Positions 52,590 to 63,386 are shown, numbered from the stretch's first letter. The stretch: DNA of 64,000 bases from Gaeumannomyces sp. JS-464 (GCA_002197995.1 NGZR01000008.1:806001-870000); one strand, 5' to 3'. The notes: generated from the sequence alone by a model not told the origin. Translations and numbers: made by a program.

Positions 52590-53871
52590 ATGATTTTGAT
52601 ACTTTTACTTTTCTGCATGGCTGCATTAAGTTATGGGCGTCCTGGGAATGATACCTCTCATGGATATCACAATGCAGCCTATTTTGTAAACTGGTATTAT
52701 AATACATCCCTTTACAATTCCAGTACTGGTAGTACTAACTTGTTCAAATAGGGCGATTTACTCCAGGAACTACCAGCCACACAACCTACCTGCCGAGAAC
52801 CTAAATCAAATATTATACGCGTTTTTAAATGTAAAAGCTAATGGCGAAGTTTATTCTTGGGATACATACGCCGACCTCGAAAAGCATTATCCTACTGATT
52901 CGTGGGACGAACCAGGGCACAATGCATATGGATGTGTGAAGCAACTTTACCTCTTAAAAAAATCACACCGTCATTTAAAAGTTATTCTTAGCATCGGCGG
53001 CTGGACCTGGTCATCCAATTTCCCATCAGCCGCGGCCACTGCAGCAAGTAGAGAGCGATTCGCCAACTCAGCCGTGAAAATTATGAGTGATTGGGGCTTT
53101 GATGGCATCGACATCGATTGGGAATACCCTACGGACCAGACCCAGGCAGCTGATTTCGTCCTCCTTCTCCGCACTGTCCGTAACACATTGGACGCACACG
53201 CTCAAAAGTTTGCACCTAATTATCATTTCGCTTTATCTATTGCTTCACCGGCCGGGCCAACCCATTATAAAAAGCTCGATCTAAAGTCTATGGCGGATAT
53301 CATTGACTATTTCAACCTCATGGCGTACGATTATGTCGGGTCCTGGGATACAGTGTCCGGACACCAGTCTAATTTGTATTCGAGCGAGCCTGCTGCAACG
53401 CCATTCTCTACGGCATCAGCTGTCGAGGACTATCTGCGTGCTGGTGTCCCTGCATCAAAAATAGTGCTTGGCATGCCTCTTTATGGGCGAGCCTTTGAAA
53501 GCACCAATGGCATTGGCCAGCCATTCAGCGGCGTTGGTGGTGGGTCGTGGGAGAACGGCGTGTGGGACTTTAAGGCTTTGCCGCGGCCAGGAGCGACGGA
53601 AAATGTAGACATTAAAACGGTAGCATCTTATAGTTATGATCCTAAAATTCGCGAGCTAATCTCTTATGACACACCTGAGGTGGTTCAAGAGAAGGTATCG
53701 TGGCTAAAATCCATGAAGCTTACTGGCTCCATGTTTTGGGAGGCAAGTAGCGATCGGACGGATAATAAAAGCTTGATATGGACTAGCTTCACAGCTTTGG
53801 GGGGCATGGACACAAGCCCCAATCTGTTAAGTTATCCAAACAGCGAGTTTGCAAATATTGCAGCGGGATAA
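52590..53871 (+). CDS. GH18 chitinase, secreted, intact
   Basis: Exon 1 is 52590-52693, intron 52694-52751 (58 bp, GTATTA...TACTAAC...AAATAG), exon 2 52752-53871; 407 residues. The splice turns an apparent stop into FVNWAIYSRNYQPHNLPAEN. The protein has a short signal peptide (MILILLLFCMAALSYG), the GH18 strand LKVILSIGGWTWSSNF, and the catalytic motif DGIDIDWEYP with the proton-donor Glu at residue 159. It then shows MAYDYVGSWD, the GMPLYGRAF strand and the terminal GSMFWEASSD. Nothing follows the catalytic domain: no chitin-binding module or GPI signal. The size and layout are those of class V fungal endochitinases of about 42 kDa, which act outside the cell or in cell-wall turnover. Confidence 0.93.
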
Positions 53872-54823
53872 TTACCTAATGTTGAAGGAAGGACCGGTTG
53901 TTGGCAAACACAAACTAATCTCCACGGGTGCAGGACCGCATTACTGAGCTTACCGGCGTCACCGATCTATGAAAGGGCTCCTGCACTTTTGGAAGCTCCA
54001 ATACATGCGCCCGTGTATATAAAGCCAAAGAGCCTCCTACCATCCATCATCTTTTCTTTAAGTTCTTTAAGATACAGATTAACTCTTTAGGCTTATTTCG
54101 AATGAGTGGCCACCGTGCGGTGAGAATGGGGATTATTTTGATAACTAACAAAGACTGGGTGCCGTTTAACGAAGTGTTATAATCAGGGTGTTCTGCTCCT
54201 AAGGTAGGGCGCCTCAGGGGTGGACTGGACAGTTGCTATGGTGAACGCTTCCGTTATGACAGCAATGGGGCCGACACTACGGATCACGTGACGAGGTCAC
54301 GTGAGAGCAAGATGCTACGTCTGATATGCTCGCGGTGCGACAAAGCAGACATAGCAACCACAGGGTACGACTGATATGTTTGATAGGTCTGCTATGCGAC
54401 ATAGCAGACATGGCGGACATAGCAGCTAACTTCGGCGATATGGTCAGCAAATGCATTCAAACTGACGAACATAGTCTAATATAAGCTGAACCACCCCTGT
54501 TCATTGACCCCGAACTTCGTCTTCTTTCATCCATATCCGGCTCTTTCTGACAAGGGTTTTTGAAAACCTAGTAAAAATTGTAGGATAATAGGCCCTGTAT
54601 TCTTCTGGTAATTACGGAAAAGTTGCCTGCACGGCTCCCTGGTTCTCTTTTGCTTTTACATCTCATAGCTCCCCCTTCTTCAAAACGTCAAACAAGTTGA
54701 CAAACCCTTTCCTTTTCTTCTTGTCAACTACGCTTGTCTCTTTGGCCACTTGTTAGAGCCATGTCTCGAAGTGGCCTGGCTGCACTCGGACTGTGAAAGC
54801 CAATGAGGGGATCTCTAAGGTGG
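53872..54823. other. Intergenic with GACATAGC motif cluster
   Basis: Positions 54340-54425 contain repeated AGCAGACATAGC-type motifs, partly palindromic, as at 19200-19320. GATCACGTGACGAGGTCACGTG lies nearby. No gene is seen. Confidence 0.45.
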
Positions 54824-54825
54824 TA

Positions 54826-56685
54826 AGTCAAGACCCCTGTTTTGCGCCACCCCCACTTCCGGCCACCCCAATTCCAACCACCCGATTTTCAACGCGTCAA
54901 CTTCAACACGTCGCCATTTAACGAGCAATTGATCGTTTGACTTCTTTTTTTGGTGAATTTTGATGCCGGACCATTCATGAAGCAATATATGGAAACGGAG
55001 ATCGCGTGCGCCCTCGAGGGCGTGCGTGCCGGCGCTTCTGTTAAGTCGGCCTCGAAAACATGGGGTACCCGAGGTCTACCCTCCCGGCGGGATTGGAGGC
55101 GGCCTGCCCTCCTGCCGTGCACAAGCGCACCGTCAACGCGTTGACCCTTCCCAAGAGCTCTTTTTGGCAGATTGGGTGCTCGTTCAGATCGCTCTAGGGT
55201 ACCCTCCGACCCACGGAGAGTTGCGCTATATCGCCAGCCGTACCCTCGAACAAGGCGGCGACCCTCAAGCCCTCGGGAAGCGTTGGTGGCTCGTTTTTTG
55301 GCCAGATACCCGATCCTCAAGAACCCAAAGAGCCCGGCGCATAGAAACGCACACGTTAACGGCGCCTCAACGGAGGTAATCCGGGCGTGGTGGCCTTGTT
55401 TGGAGGTGCCTGCCGTCAAGGGCTATCAAGCCGGAAAACAGATACAATCTCGACGAGTGCGGGCTTATGGAGGGCCTCGGATCCAACGGCCTCGTTTTGG
55501 GTATCAGGGGCTGCAAGCCGTTGCAAAAAAAAGCCTTCGGCACGCGAGGTTGGACGACCATCATCGAATGCATTTCAGCCACCGGAAAAGCGCTCGACCC
55601 CCTCGTCATTTTCAAGGGTTTATCAATACAAAAGCAGTGGTTTCCTCTAAAAAATCAAGAGAGATTTAAGCCCTGGAGATTCCACGCAACACAAAAGGGG
55701 TGGACAGACGATAAAACGGGTGTAAAGTGGTTTAAGGATATCTTCCTTCCGAATACGGTGCCGGCCACCCCCGGAGATCGCCGGCTTTTGGTCCTAGACG
55801 GCCACGGATCCCACGCAACAGAGGACTTTATGTACCTTTGCGCATCCAACAACGTTCAGCTCGTTTATCTGCCCGCCCACAGCTCTCACGTCTTTCAGCC
55901 TCTCGATCTAGCGGTTTTTAGCACGGTTAAGGAGGCCTACCGCCGGCACAGCGGCTTTTTTGCAGCCTTTTGCACGTCAATTGTGATAGGAAAACGTCAT
56001 TTTCTCAACTGCTATCACAAAGCAAGCGAGGAGGCCCTCATACCCCGTATTATCAAGGCGGGTTGGGCCGCCACCGGCCTGTGGCCCCTAAGGATCAGTA
56101 AGCCTTTCATGAGCCCTCTCCTCCTTGAAAATAGCAACGCCAAAGCGTCCCAGGCTGCAAAGGATGCTTTGGAGGCCGAAAAGGTTGCTCAAAGTACCTA
56201 TTCCAAGTACTCCATGCCATTTGATATGGTTGTGGCAACTCCCAAAACGACCCTCCAAATGCGTACCCAAGTGGCCACCTTTGCCCACAACTTCCGGCTC
56301 GGCCGAACGGCCCGTTTGTTGTTCCAAAAGCTTACTAAGGCCTACAACGAAAAAGATATCGCTTTAGTTACGTGCGAGCAAAAAACCAGGCGCCTGGAGG
56401 CGGAATTGGAGGTTGCACGGCCGTTGAAAAAAAAGAAGGTGTTGCCGGACCCAAACGAGGCCTTTGTGCGGATTGGCGACATTAGGCGTGCACAACAGGA
56501 AGATGGCGATCTGCCAAGTGATTTACCAGAATCTCCTGCATCTGACGATTCGGATGATATATCCGATTGTATTGTAGTTGGCTAGGAAAGATCACAATTG
56601 CGGAATGAAATTGGCGTGTTGGATGCATGGTGTTGAGAATTGGGGTGGCCGGAAGTGGGGGTGGCGCAAAACAGGGGTCTTGACT
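54826..56685 (+). mobile_element. Fot1/pogo transposon (1,860 bp)
   Basis: Perfect 49-bp terminal inverted repeats (54826-54874 and 56637-56685) start AGTCAAGACCCCTGTTTTGC. TA flanks are at 54824-54825 and 56686-56687. The element encodes a transposase with at least three frame changes. Identical ends with a broken gene suggest a young but non-autonomous copy, or sequence errors. Confidence 0.95.
54977..56585 (+). pseudogene. Fot1/pogo transposase (DDE_1), frameshifted
   Basis: The reading begins MKQYMETEIACALEGVRAGA (a Psq-type helix-turn-helix) and then changes frame three times (54977 frame, 55026 frame, 55172 frame, 55467 frame). The middle includes FLADWVLVQIALGYPPTHGE, a CENP-B-like second DNA-binding part. 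The final frame is intact for 370 residues. It carries the catalytic triad: Asp in YNLDECGLMEG just before 55467, Asp in LLVLDGHGSHATEDF, and Asp in HVFQPLDLAVFSTVKEAY. A Lys-rich tail with coiled-coil character follows. The catalytic core survives but the N-terminal half is scrambled. Confidence 0.88.
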
Positions 56686-56948
56686 TAGTTATATTCTCGA
56701 TGCTCTACAAAAGAGAGATCCTCGCCGTAGGCGAAGGCCGGCAGGCAACCGAGATAGTCTCTTTGCGCCGCCCTTATCAGCAGATAAGGGCTCGAAGGCC
56801 CTGTCGGGCCGGTCTGCCAGGTGCAGCCGCGGCTGCCCCTGCCGGCCATGACACGGACCTCCCAAGGTAAGCACACTTGGTGGGAAATATTGCGCTTCAC
56901 CCACACCGTTATCCCTGGTTAAAAACACAACCTATTTGTCTACCTCAG
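56686..56948. other. Short non-coding spacer
   Basis: Holds GCCCTTATCAGCAGATAAGGGC (near 56776), a palindrome also present in the LTR at 7512, and ends GGCCATGACA. It may be a broken S5-type LTR. Confidence 0.35.
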
Positions 56949-57260
56949 TGTCACACGGAGGCATCCTTGACTCTCGGGAATAGCCTCACAAAGGCCCGAA
57001 GGACCGAGCGCCTGCAGGAAGTAAGCGTCGGAGCAATGGAGCCAGTCATCCAGATGGGGCTACCAATCGGGCCAACGGCGGGGGCGTAAGTGGGCGAACA
57101 CTCTGCACGGGCCACAAGGATCTGGCTATTTAATCCCTGCATCCTCCATGAACCCCCTCAGCAGATTCTGGCTCCTTAAGCATCTCTTGAGGCCATGAAA
57201 GATTATTAGCTTTCATAATAGAGACCAACCCTCTCAAGCCTGCATTGCACCCTTGTGACA
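56949..57260 (-). mobile_element. Solo LTR, family C (312 bp)
   Basis: TGTCACACGGAGGCATCC at 56949 to CACCCTTGTGACA at 57260, with CTCAG duplicated exactly at 56944-56948 and 57261-57265. It is highly similar to the copies at 27326-27640 and 47971-48283. Confidence 0.93.
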
Positions 57261-57698
57261 CTCAGAAACTATGCCGACGGATCGTTTACCTGATGTTTCC
57301 TCGCAAGTTTAGTTCCAAGCCGGCGGAAAGGCTATTCGAGCAGACTAGCGCTCCTGTTCGAAATCGGCTGTTCAGCAAACCCCTCGTCGTTCTCAGAGGC
57401 TTATCACGCAGCGGGCCCGAAAAAACGCCTGAGCAGCTAAGCCTGTGATGGCGCGGCGTGCCTTGTTGGGCAGACGCAGCCATGTCTCGTTTGCACCAAG
57501 GTACTAAGCCCAACGTGGGATACAAGTTGGTAACTTGTATCTTCTCGTCATTTTGGCATAGTGGGATTGGGCTTAGCTAGATATGCCAGAGCCGTGACAC
57601 TAACCAACATGATTCAATCAGCGCCTTAATGAGGCAGGTGGAGGAACGAGATCACTTGATTGGCGTTTTGAAAAAGCGGCTGGAGGACCTGCGAATGG
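57261..57698 (+). pseudogene. Coiled-coil protein remnant cut by an LTR and a LINE
   Basis: Before the S4 LTR a frame reads FSSKPAERLFEQTSAPVRN, then SGPEKTPEQLS. After it, the sequence reads HDSISALMRQVEERDHLIGV and ends KKRLEDLRME at the LINE tail. The two parts look like one Glu/Arg-rich helical protein. Family not recognised; it could itself be a transposon structural protein. Confidence 0.4.
57445..57599 (+). mobile_element. Solo mini-LTR, family S4 (155 bp)
   Basis: TGTGATGGCGCGGCGTGCC at 57445 to CCAGAGCCGTGACA at 57599. The flanks (CTAAGCC left, CTAACC right) suggest a mutated target duplication. Confidence 0.82.
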
Positions 57699-59150
57699 AG
57701 TAGTAGTAGTAGTAGTGTTTATTAACGCCGGGCAGCGCGGAGTGCCGGCGAGGCCGGTTCTCCGTGCGTGCAGCCGCACGTGGGGCATCACGGCGCGCTA
57801 TTCTAGTCTACCTGAGTCTATCTAGCGGATCGACCACCCCGGGCCGGGCCAGAGGCAGTGTGGGGTTGGGTGCCTGCTGCGGCCCTGCAACTTATACTCT
57901 GCAGAGGTATGACCAGCTTACGGCGGCGTACGCCGTCTTATTGTGCCCGCTGTTACGGGCGAGGGGTGTCCACTAGGGCGGGTGCGATGCGTTATTCGCG
58001 CGGTGGGAGGGTCCTTAGGGGAGACCCTTTTGAACATTCCCCAGGCCTCGCCCTCGCCTATTATAGCCGCCAAGCGGCCTGCCAGAACCCACCCATCTGT
58101 CATTCTGATCAACGTCTCTGGGCGTCTTTCAGCTTCTACCACTGAGCACCGGCCCACAAAATCGGGGCTTCGGGATGCGGCTTGTTTTGTACCTGCTCAA
58201 AGTCGACATTTGTCGGCTGAAGGGCTTGTTTTGCTAGCTACCATGACGCTTGTCGTTGGTCTGGACCCTGTATCTAGATCATCTGGTAGTCGCTAGCACG
58301 TCTGATGCCCTCAGGGAGGCGAGAGTGGGACAGCACTCGCTACAGACGTTAAATATATTTAAGCTAACCTAACCTATTCACGCGGTGGGAGCATGAAATG
58401 GTCGGTATCGGCCACAAACTGCTTGAAGGCCTGGGGATGTACCAGAGTTTTGTATAGGTATTTCCGCCGAGCCGTTATGTCCGGGCGACCGTTGGGTCTG
58501 TTCGGCCACTTTTGCCACTTTTTAAAGTGTTTGGCAGTGGACCAAATGGTCCGGTGCCGTGCTGTTGTCGCACCAAGGGCACCCTGTGCGTGCGTCCTGG
58601 TGTTTAAAGCGGATGTGGTATCCTAAAAAGTCTCCGTGCCCTGTCCGCATGGCCAGATAGTGCCGCAGGAGTTGGCGAGGAAGGCCTAGCTCCTTTGGCT
58701 CTTTTGTAGGCGTGTAAGTCAGGTTCCATCGGCTGTATCTGTCCGATTTTTGCTGGTCTTGCCACCATTGCGTGTTGGCCTCCTGAGCGGCCTTTCGAAG
58801 TTCGGACCGGATGCCGCTCATGGTGGCGCCTTGAGCACGAGGGTCGGGGTCTATCGGCCCTTTGGCTCCCTCGTCTGCCAAACGGTCTGCCCTTTCGTTT
58901 CCCTCTATGTCCTGGTGCCCAGGACACCATAGGATGCGTACCTCCACGTTCTTGCTCTCAAGTTCGCCGACGAGCTCGTGGAATCGGATGTAGGCCCACT
59001 GGGACGACAGAGGTGCGTTTCCTCTGAGGCCCCAGATGACGGAGGTACTGTCCACACACATCCATATTTTATGCCCTGGGTCCAGAGCAGCTGCTTCGAG
59101 ACTACGCAGTGGACCGACTGCTTCGGCATCGAAGACGTGGCGCAGGAGAG
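57699..59150 (-). mobile_element. 5'-truncated LINE (Tad/I-like) with RNase H
   Basis: The 3' end on the minus strand is GTTAATAAACACTACTACTAC followed by (ACT)n, at 57699-57720 on this strand. The 3' UTR spans about 57720-58520. The coding part 58522-59150 is the end of ORF2. The same 3' end occurs at 19360-19631. The 5' truncation point near 59150 is inferred from where the RNase H alignment stops. No target duplication was found. Confidence 0.88.
58522..59150 (-). pseudogene. LINE ORF2 C-terminal fragment: RNase H and CCHC-like end
   Basis: It reads HVFDAEAVGPLRSLEAAALD, then MCVDSTSVIWGLRGNAPLSS, then CPGHQDIEGNERADRLADEG. These carry the RNase H residues Glu (DAEA), Asp (VDST) and the final Asp (NERAD). 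The first catalytic Asp strand and all of the reverse transcriptase are missing. The C-terminus has CPWCDNSTAPDHLVHC, the usual CCHC-like knuckle of Tad/I-clade LINEs. The fragment is open for about 200 codons but cannot act alone. Confidence 0.9.
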
Positions 59151-59747
59151 TAGGAAAAGAAAAGGCATTGAAGTATACTTTGAAAGTCGATTTTCATGGA
59201 CGCTAGGCAGGGTGGAAATAGGTAGGTATAGCCCAAATAAGACGGTGAGTAGTGCTTCGTCTTTTATTTAGGCCTCCGAGCCATTTGGCGGGGCTTTGCC
59301 TTCTTGTGTCGTCGAGCTTGCGCCTGGTCCCCTCCTCGCAGCGTAACATTATGAACGGTTTTAACATGATTCCGGAACTGATTCAAAGTTTTCAGTTCAA
59401 TCTTTAAACATAGTCCCATTGGCAGAGGGCGCCAACCCATAATTGATAGCCAACAGTCTCGCAATCTCGTAATCCCTCTCCCCTTCCAGGTGCTTAAGTC
59501 ACCTCCCTACTACAGCCACTCTGAGGCGCCGCCGGATTGTGCACGTTTAACGCGAGGGCAAGGAGGGATGGGTGCCTATATTGTTTGATAAATAAGCAGT
59601 TGGCGGCAGGCAAATCATGACTTAGCCCAGCTTCGCTATTTAATGCATTTCCTATCCCCCCTTTCCGCAATTCCAAGCCCGACATTGTTCCCGGTACCGA
59701 TCACGGCATATGTTAAGGGCTTTGGAACTCTATAAAGCAGACGTAAT
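59151..59747. other. Intergenic, no gene seen
   Basis: Short frames only. CTCTATAAAGCAG near 59728-59740 may be a TATA element, although it is close to the next ATG. Confidence 0.35.
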
Positions 59748-60066
59748 GGATCCTCGCACGATAATGGTCGGAACAGACGCATCTTCAAGCGGACCCCTCA
59801 GCACCACTATGTCCTCAACTATTACATTTTTGTCAGACCCCAGGTCCGGAATTTCCTGCCCGACGGTTGACTATCACACTACCCGGACAAACCCTAGAGG
59901 GGGGAATATATCCACGACAACGCTTCAAGACCCGTCAGGAGGAAGCCCAAATATAGTCGTCAAAGGCGTCTATATGGGCGGGGAAGACGGGAACTCGCCA
60001 CGATTTATCATCGGCTTTGCTTCACTTATCTGGCGGAAGGCGAAAGACCTGAAAAATGAGAAGTGA
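59748..60066 (+). CDS. Hypothetical protein, 105 residues
   Basis: Begins at ATG (MDPRTIMVGTDASSSGPLST), Ser/Thr-rich first, then GVYMGGEDGNSPRFIIGFAS and a Lys-rich end. A second frame, 60124-60378, follows 57 nt later and could be a further exon or gene, but no normal intron joins them. Family not recognised. Confidence 0.4.
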
Positions 60067-60123
60067 TTCACAGATTTCCTTCAGCGGTGTGTCGGCTGGG
60101 AGCACTTCTGGCGGTCAAGGGGT

Positions 60124-60378
60124 ATGAGGGGAATTCAGTACTTTACACCATGTCCCTTACCTGGAAAACTGTCATATAAAGAAGTTATCGGTATGCAATT
60201 GGTGGACAACGAGTGGATGGTTTATGTTAAAGCTGAAACGGATGTAGGGCCGAGGGAGATTCTAGACGCAGATCTGGCGGATGCTGTTGCAGAGTTCTGT
60301 GGGAAGAAAGACGACTGGACCGACTTGTTTCTTAGGACGAGATATCAAACACACATCCGTACCGGGTCTGCAGAATAA
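60124..60378 (+). CDS. Hypothetical protein or exon, 84 residues
   Basis: Begins MRGIQYFTPCPLPGKLSYKE and reads VDNEWMVYVKAETDVGPREI and CGKKDDWTDLFLRTRYQTHI. It has a balanced, soluble composition and may belong with 59748-60066. Confidence 0.4.
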   Translation: MRGIQYFTPCPLPGKLSYKEVIGMQLVDNEWMVYVKAETDVGPREILDADLADAVAEFCGKKDDWTDLFLRTRYQTHIRTGSAE

Positions 60379-60562
60379 CCGATTAACTTGAGCAGTTACC
60401 TATCGCTAAGTGCCGTGGAAAGCGTGCAATAAACCTTTACCGCCGTCCTCGCTTGTTGTGCTTTTAACTGTTCGGTGCCTGTGCCTGGGTGTATCGTCGA
60501 CTGTTTGTTTGCGTCCGCAACCTCTGCCCCGGGCGGGCACCAGTGGATGCCGTAAACAGTTA

Positions 60563-61206
60563 GGGCGTGTTTGGTTAACGTGGTTTTTTGCTTTCTGGTT
60601 TTTTGCAGGGGTTCAATAGGTACTTTTCGTTGTGAAGACGGTTCCCAGGGTGGCCCTGTGTTGCCACAGGTATATATGGAACCTGTTTTTCATCCCGGAA
60701 CCTGACTTTTGTCGGAGGGGTTGAAGGCGCCAATTTGCCACCTCCTTTTCTCACAAAAAGTACAAAAAGGTGGCCACCCGCCCTCCCTCCTTTTCTTCCT
60801 CCTACCTACTTGATTGGAAAAAAAAATCCTAAAACCTTTAAGGCCGGGCACCTCCTAAGTAGGCACCTCCTAGGGCACCCCCCAGGGCACCTCCCAGGGC
60901 ACCTACCAAATAAAGCAAAAAACCAGCTAGCACCGATTTCGAATGGTTGGAAGGGAAACACCGGTTTTTTGCTTTTACAAGGGCTGTACGGATCCTGTGC
61001 AGGGGATTTACGTGGGTGACAGGGGCTGCATAAACGCGACTCGTTACCCTGGTCAAAGAGATACTTCTGAAGGGTCCAAATCTATATTTATTAAGCTTTT
61101 GCAAGGGTCAGGGGCTCCCTAGCTCTCTTCTTCGAACTGGTTTTCTCGGTGGTGTTAGCGATTAGTATGGAAAAAACCAAAAGACCGGCGTCAACCAAAC
61201 ACGCCC
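60563..61206. mobile_element. Harbinger-type MITE (644 bp)
   Basis: Left GGGCGTGTTTGGTTAACG and, inverted, right GGGCGTGTTTGGTTGACG, with TTA at 60560-60562 and 61207-61209. The right subterminal block (AAACGCGACTCGTTACCCTGGTC) is shared with the other MITEs and the 4.68-kb element. A CAGGGCACCTCCCA-type tandem repeat lies at 60870-60905. Confidence 0.9.
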
Positions 61207-61209
61207 TTA

Positions 61210-61797
61210 TGTTATGACATCCTCAATGCATTGTTATTGAAACGGGTTGAAAACATTACCCATGGAGACGCCGTTCACGGAATATTCAAATATAAAGTAT
61301 ATCTGTTCAACCGAGTCAAGGCCAGACTTTAAATTATGGCGCTAACGAAAGCAAAACTGGTACAGATTTGATAGAGAATCCGATGTCTTCTAGTCCTGTC
61401 CCATTGAAAGCCTTCCTTCTCCCATCTCTGCCTTCTCCTGAAGAAGGCTGTGGTCCTCGCAGTGGGTAGGTGATATGTGCACCCGTGCACAGTCCACCTC
61501 TGGTTGCCTCTGAAATCTTCACGAACCATCTGAAAAATACCCTCATAACTGACACTTGAAACCGGGAACCAGAGATGACAGATATGTAGCATGAATACAT
61601 GCTAGAAAAGTACGAATAAATTACAGTAGCACTAGGGAAATAAGCCCAAAAAAATCAGGGGAGGGTTTATTGTTTGTTTGCTGCGGCGATGCATAGGTTA
61701 GATCATGAAGACAAACATCAACCATTCAATTGGTTTAAGTGGGCTTGTGCTCAAGGCTAATGGCCCCCAAATTACCACCTCAACACACCTTGCTTCT
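61210..61797. other. Intergenic, no gene seen
   Basis: Minus frames 61329-61600 overlap and are unrecognised. Confidence 0.4.
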
Positions 61798-62018
61798 TGT
61801 TATGGCGTGGCGGGCCCTCGCGGGCTTCCACCCCATCCAAAGCCAGGGCACTGGGGGACACGTGACTACAGTGGCCCGTGCGCCCAATTGCCCACAGAAA
61901 ACCCCGTCCAGTCAATCTGGTGCACCGCACCGATTCCTAGCTTCCTTCCTCAGCTTTAGATAGCCTCAAGTCTAGGGTATATTGCAGCCAGTCTCTTTTC
62001 CCAACGGCAATCGTGACA
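61798..62018 (+). mobile_element. Solo mini-LTR, family S1 (221 bp), reference copy
   Basis: TGTTATGGCGTGGCGGGCC at 61798 to CGGCAATCGTGACA at 62018, with CTTCT duplicated exactly at 61793-61797 and 62019-62023. It is the uninterrupted counterpart of 2516-2888. Confidence 0.95.
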
Positions 62019-62255
62019 CTTCTCATCCAGAAAAGTAGCACGTAGTTTGAGTGCTTCCTAGCTCCTGGAAGGAATCAACTTTGCATACCAACCCAAAACG
62101 CTTCAGCCATAGGCTTTAACCCACCAAAGCACTCAGTCATGGCAAAAGCGCGTTGCTGCTATGGCTCGGAACATCCGACAGGAAGCCGATAAAGCCATCC
62201 GCTACGGGTAGGCCTAGCTGCCGCCCTGTATGCCTAGAAATGGAAGCCAAAGATG

Positions 62256-62580
62256 ACTTCCTAAAAAGCCAAATTGGCTTCCGTAAATCACTTAGAAGTA
62301 GCTTTTTAAAAAGCCCGCAATAGGCTCCAAAAGCCGTCAATTGCTTTCTAAAAAGCCAAATTAACTCCTTGAAATTACGCAATCACAGGTTCCTGTAAGC
62401 ATTTCCATCTTTATCATTAAGCGAATTGATTGCGCTTTCCCAAGGCGAATAAAAAAGGTTAGCAAACGTCGCTACTCGTCGACTAGGACCCACTATACGA
62501 TTTGGTAAGTATAGTTCAGTCAAAAGCTCGAAATTATTAATATATGCTAACAATAATATGCGTCCAAAGCTTTAAAAGCA
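62256..62580 (-). repeat. Duplicated upstream block with the MITE empty site
   Basis: Inverse copy of 33976-34855 without the MITE. The single TTA target is at 62362-62364 (as TAA on this strand). It contains several copies of a GGCTTTTTAGAAAGC-like unit. It lies directly upstream of the gene at 62581. Confidence 0.85.
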
Positions 62581-63060
62581 ATGAAAAGTCAGAAGATTCT
62601 TAAACGCGGAGCAACTTACAGCTGGGATTGGTTTATAAATAATGTGGTACCAGAATGGTACAATGATCAACAATCTCAAAAGCTTGCGGTTTTTTTTGAA
62701 AACACCGATCGTCGAGTCCAGCCAACGAGGAAAGCGAAAACACAACAGCCCCAGGAATTAAGCGTTTTTATCGACAAGGTAAAACGGGCCACATCCAAGA
62801 AGCTAAATAGCATTTCCCGAGAGCGGAACGCGCTCCCAGCTTTGGAAGGCGCTCTTAAAGATATCCGCGTCCCTCGGCCGTTACCCGAAGCGCAAATGTA
62901 CAACTGCACGCTGGATTGTACCTGCTCAAGGGATCAAATGATTATTGTGGAGCATGAAAAAGATATCGAATCCCTGGAATCAAGCGTTGTTAATGTCGAC
63001 AATCTACGCTTTGCCATAGATGTTTGTGTACCAGGGGGAAAGCTTGTGTATGTACTTTGA
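62581..63060 (+). CDS. Orphan protein, 159 residues
   Basis: Intact frame from ATG (MKSQKILKRGATYSWDWFIN) to stop. It has a basic middle (TRKAKTQQ, KRATSKKLNSI), then a Cys-containing segment (YNCTLDCTCSRDQ) and a hydrophobic end (FAIDVCVPGGKLVYVL). There is no signal peptide. Family not recognised. A truncated copy of its 5' end and upstream region exists at 33976-34855, so this locus has been duplicated. Confidence 0.55.
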   Translation: MKSQKILKRGATYSWDWFINNVVPEWYNDQQSQKLAVFFENTDRRVQPTRKAKTQQPQELSVFIDKVKRATSKKLNSISRERNALPALEGALKDIRVPRPLPEAQMYNCTLDCTCSRDQMIIVEHEKDIESLESSVVNVDNLRFAIDVCVPGGKLVYVL

Positions 63061-63386
63061 AAGAAAGCTAAAAATAAGACCTTGTCTACTAAGGCTCGTC
63101 GCTGCCGCGCCATAACAAAACTCATTGCGCCGCAGTTTTTAATTCATTTATCACAATCCCGATAACCCAGATCCTACACTAACCCGCAGCCTAATCGATA
63201 AGTCAAACGTTATACTAAGAACCCTAACACTAACTAATCTTAAGTTAGCTCGTGAGAATTTCTTGCTTCCGGCGATTTCAACGGTGCAAATTGCATGTTG
63301 GAGCCTTTTTTTGTTAATTAAGCAATTGCTTGTTAAAATGTGTGAGTTTTGGTGATTTGCATCCGGGCTGCTTCCTACGCAAACCC
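63061..63386. other. Intergenic, no gene seen
   Basis: GCCGCGCCATAACA at 63102 looks like one end of an S-type LTR (read on the minus strand), but no partner end was found. Confidence 0.35.
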
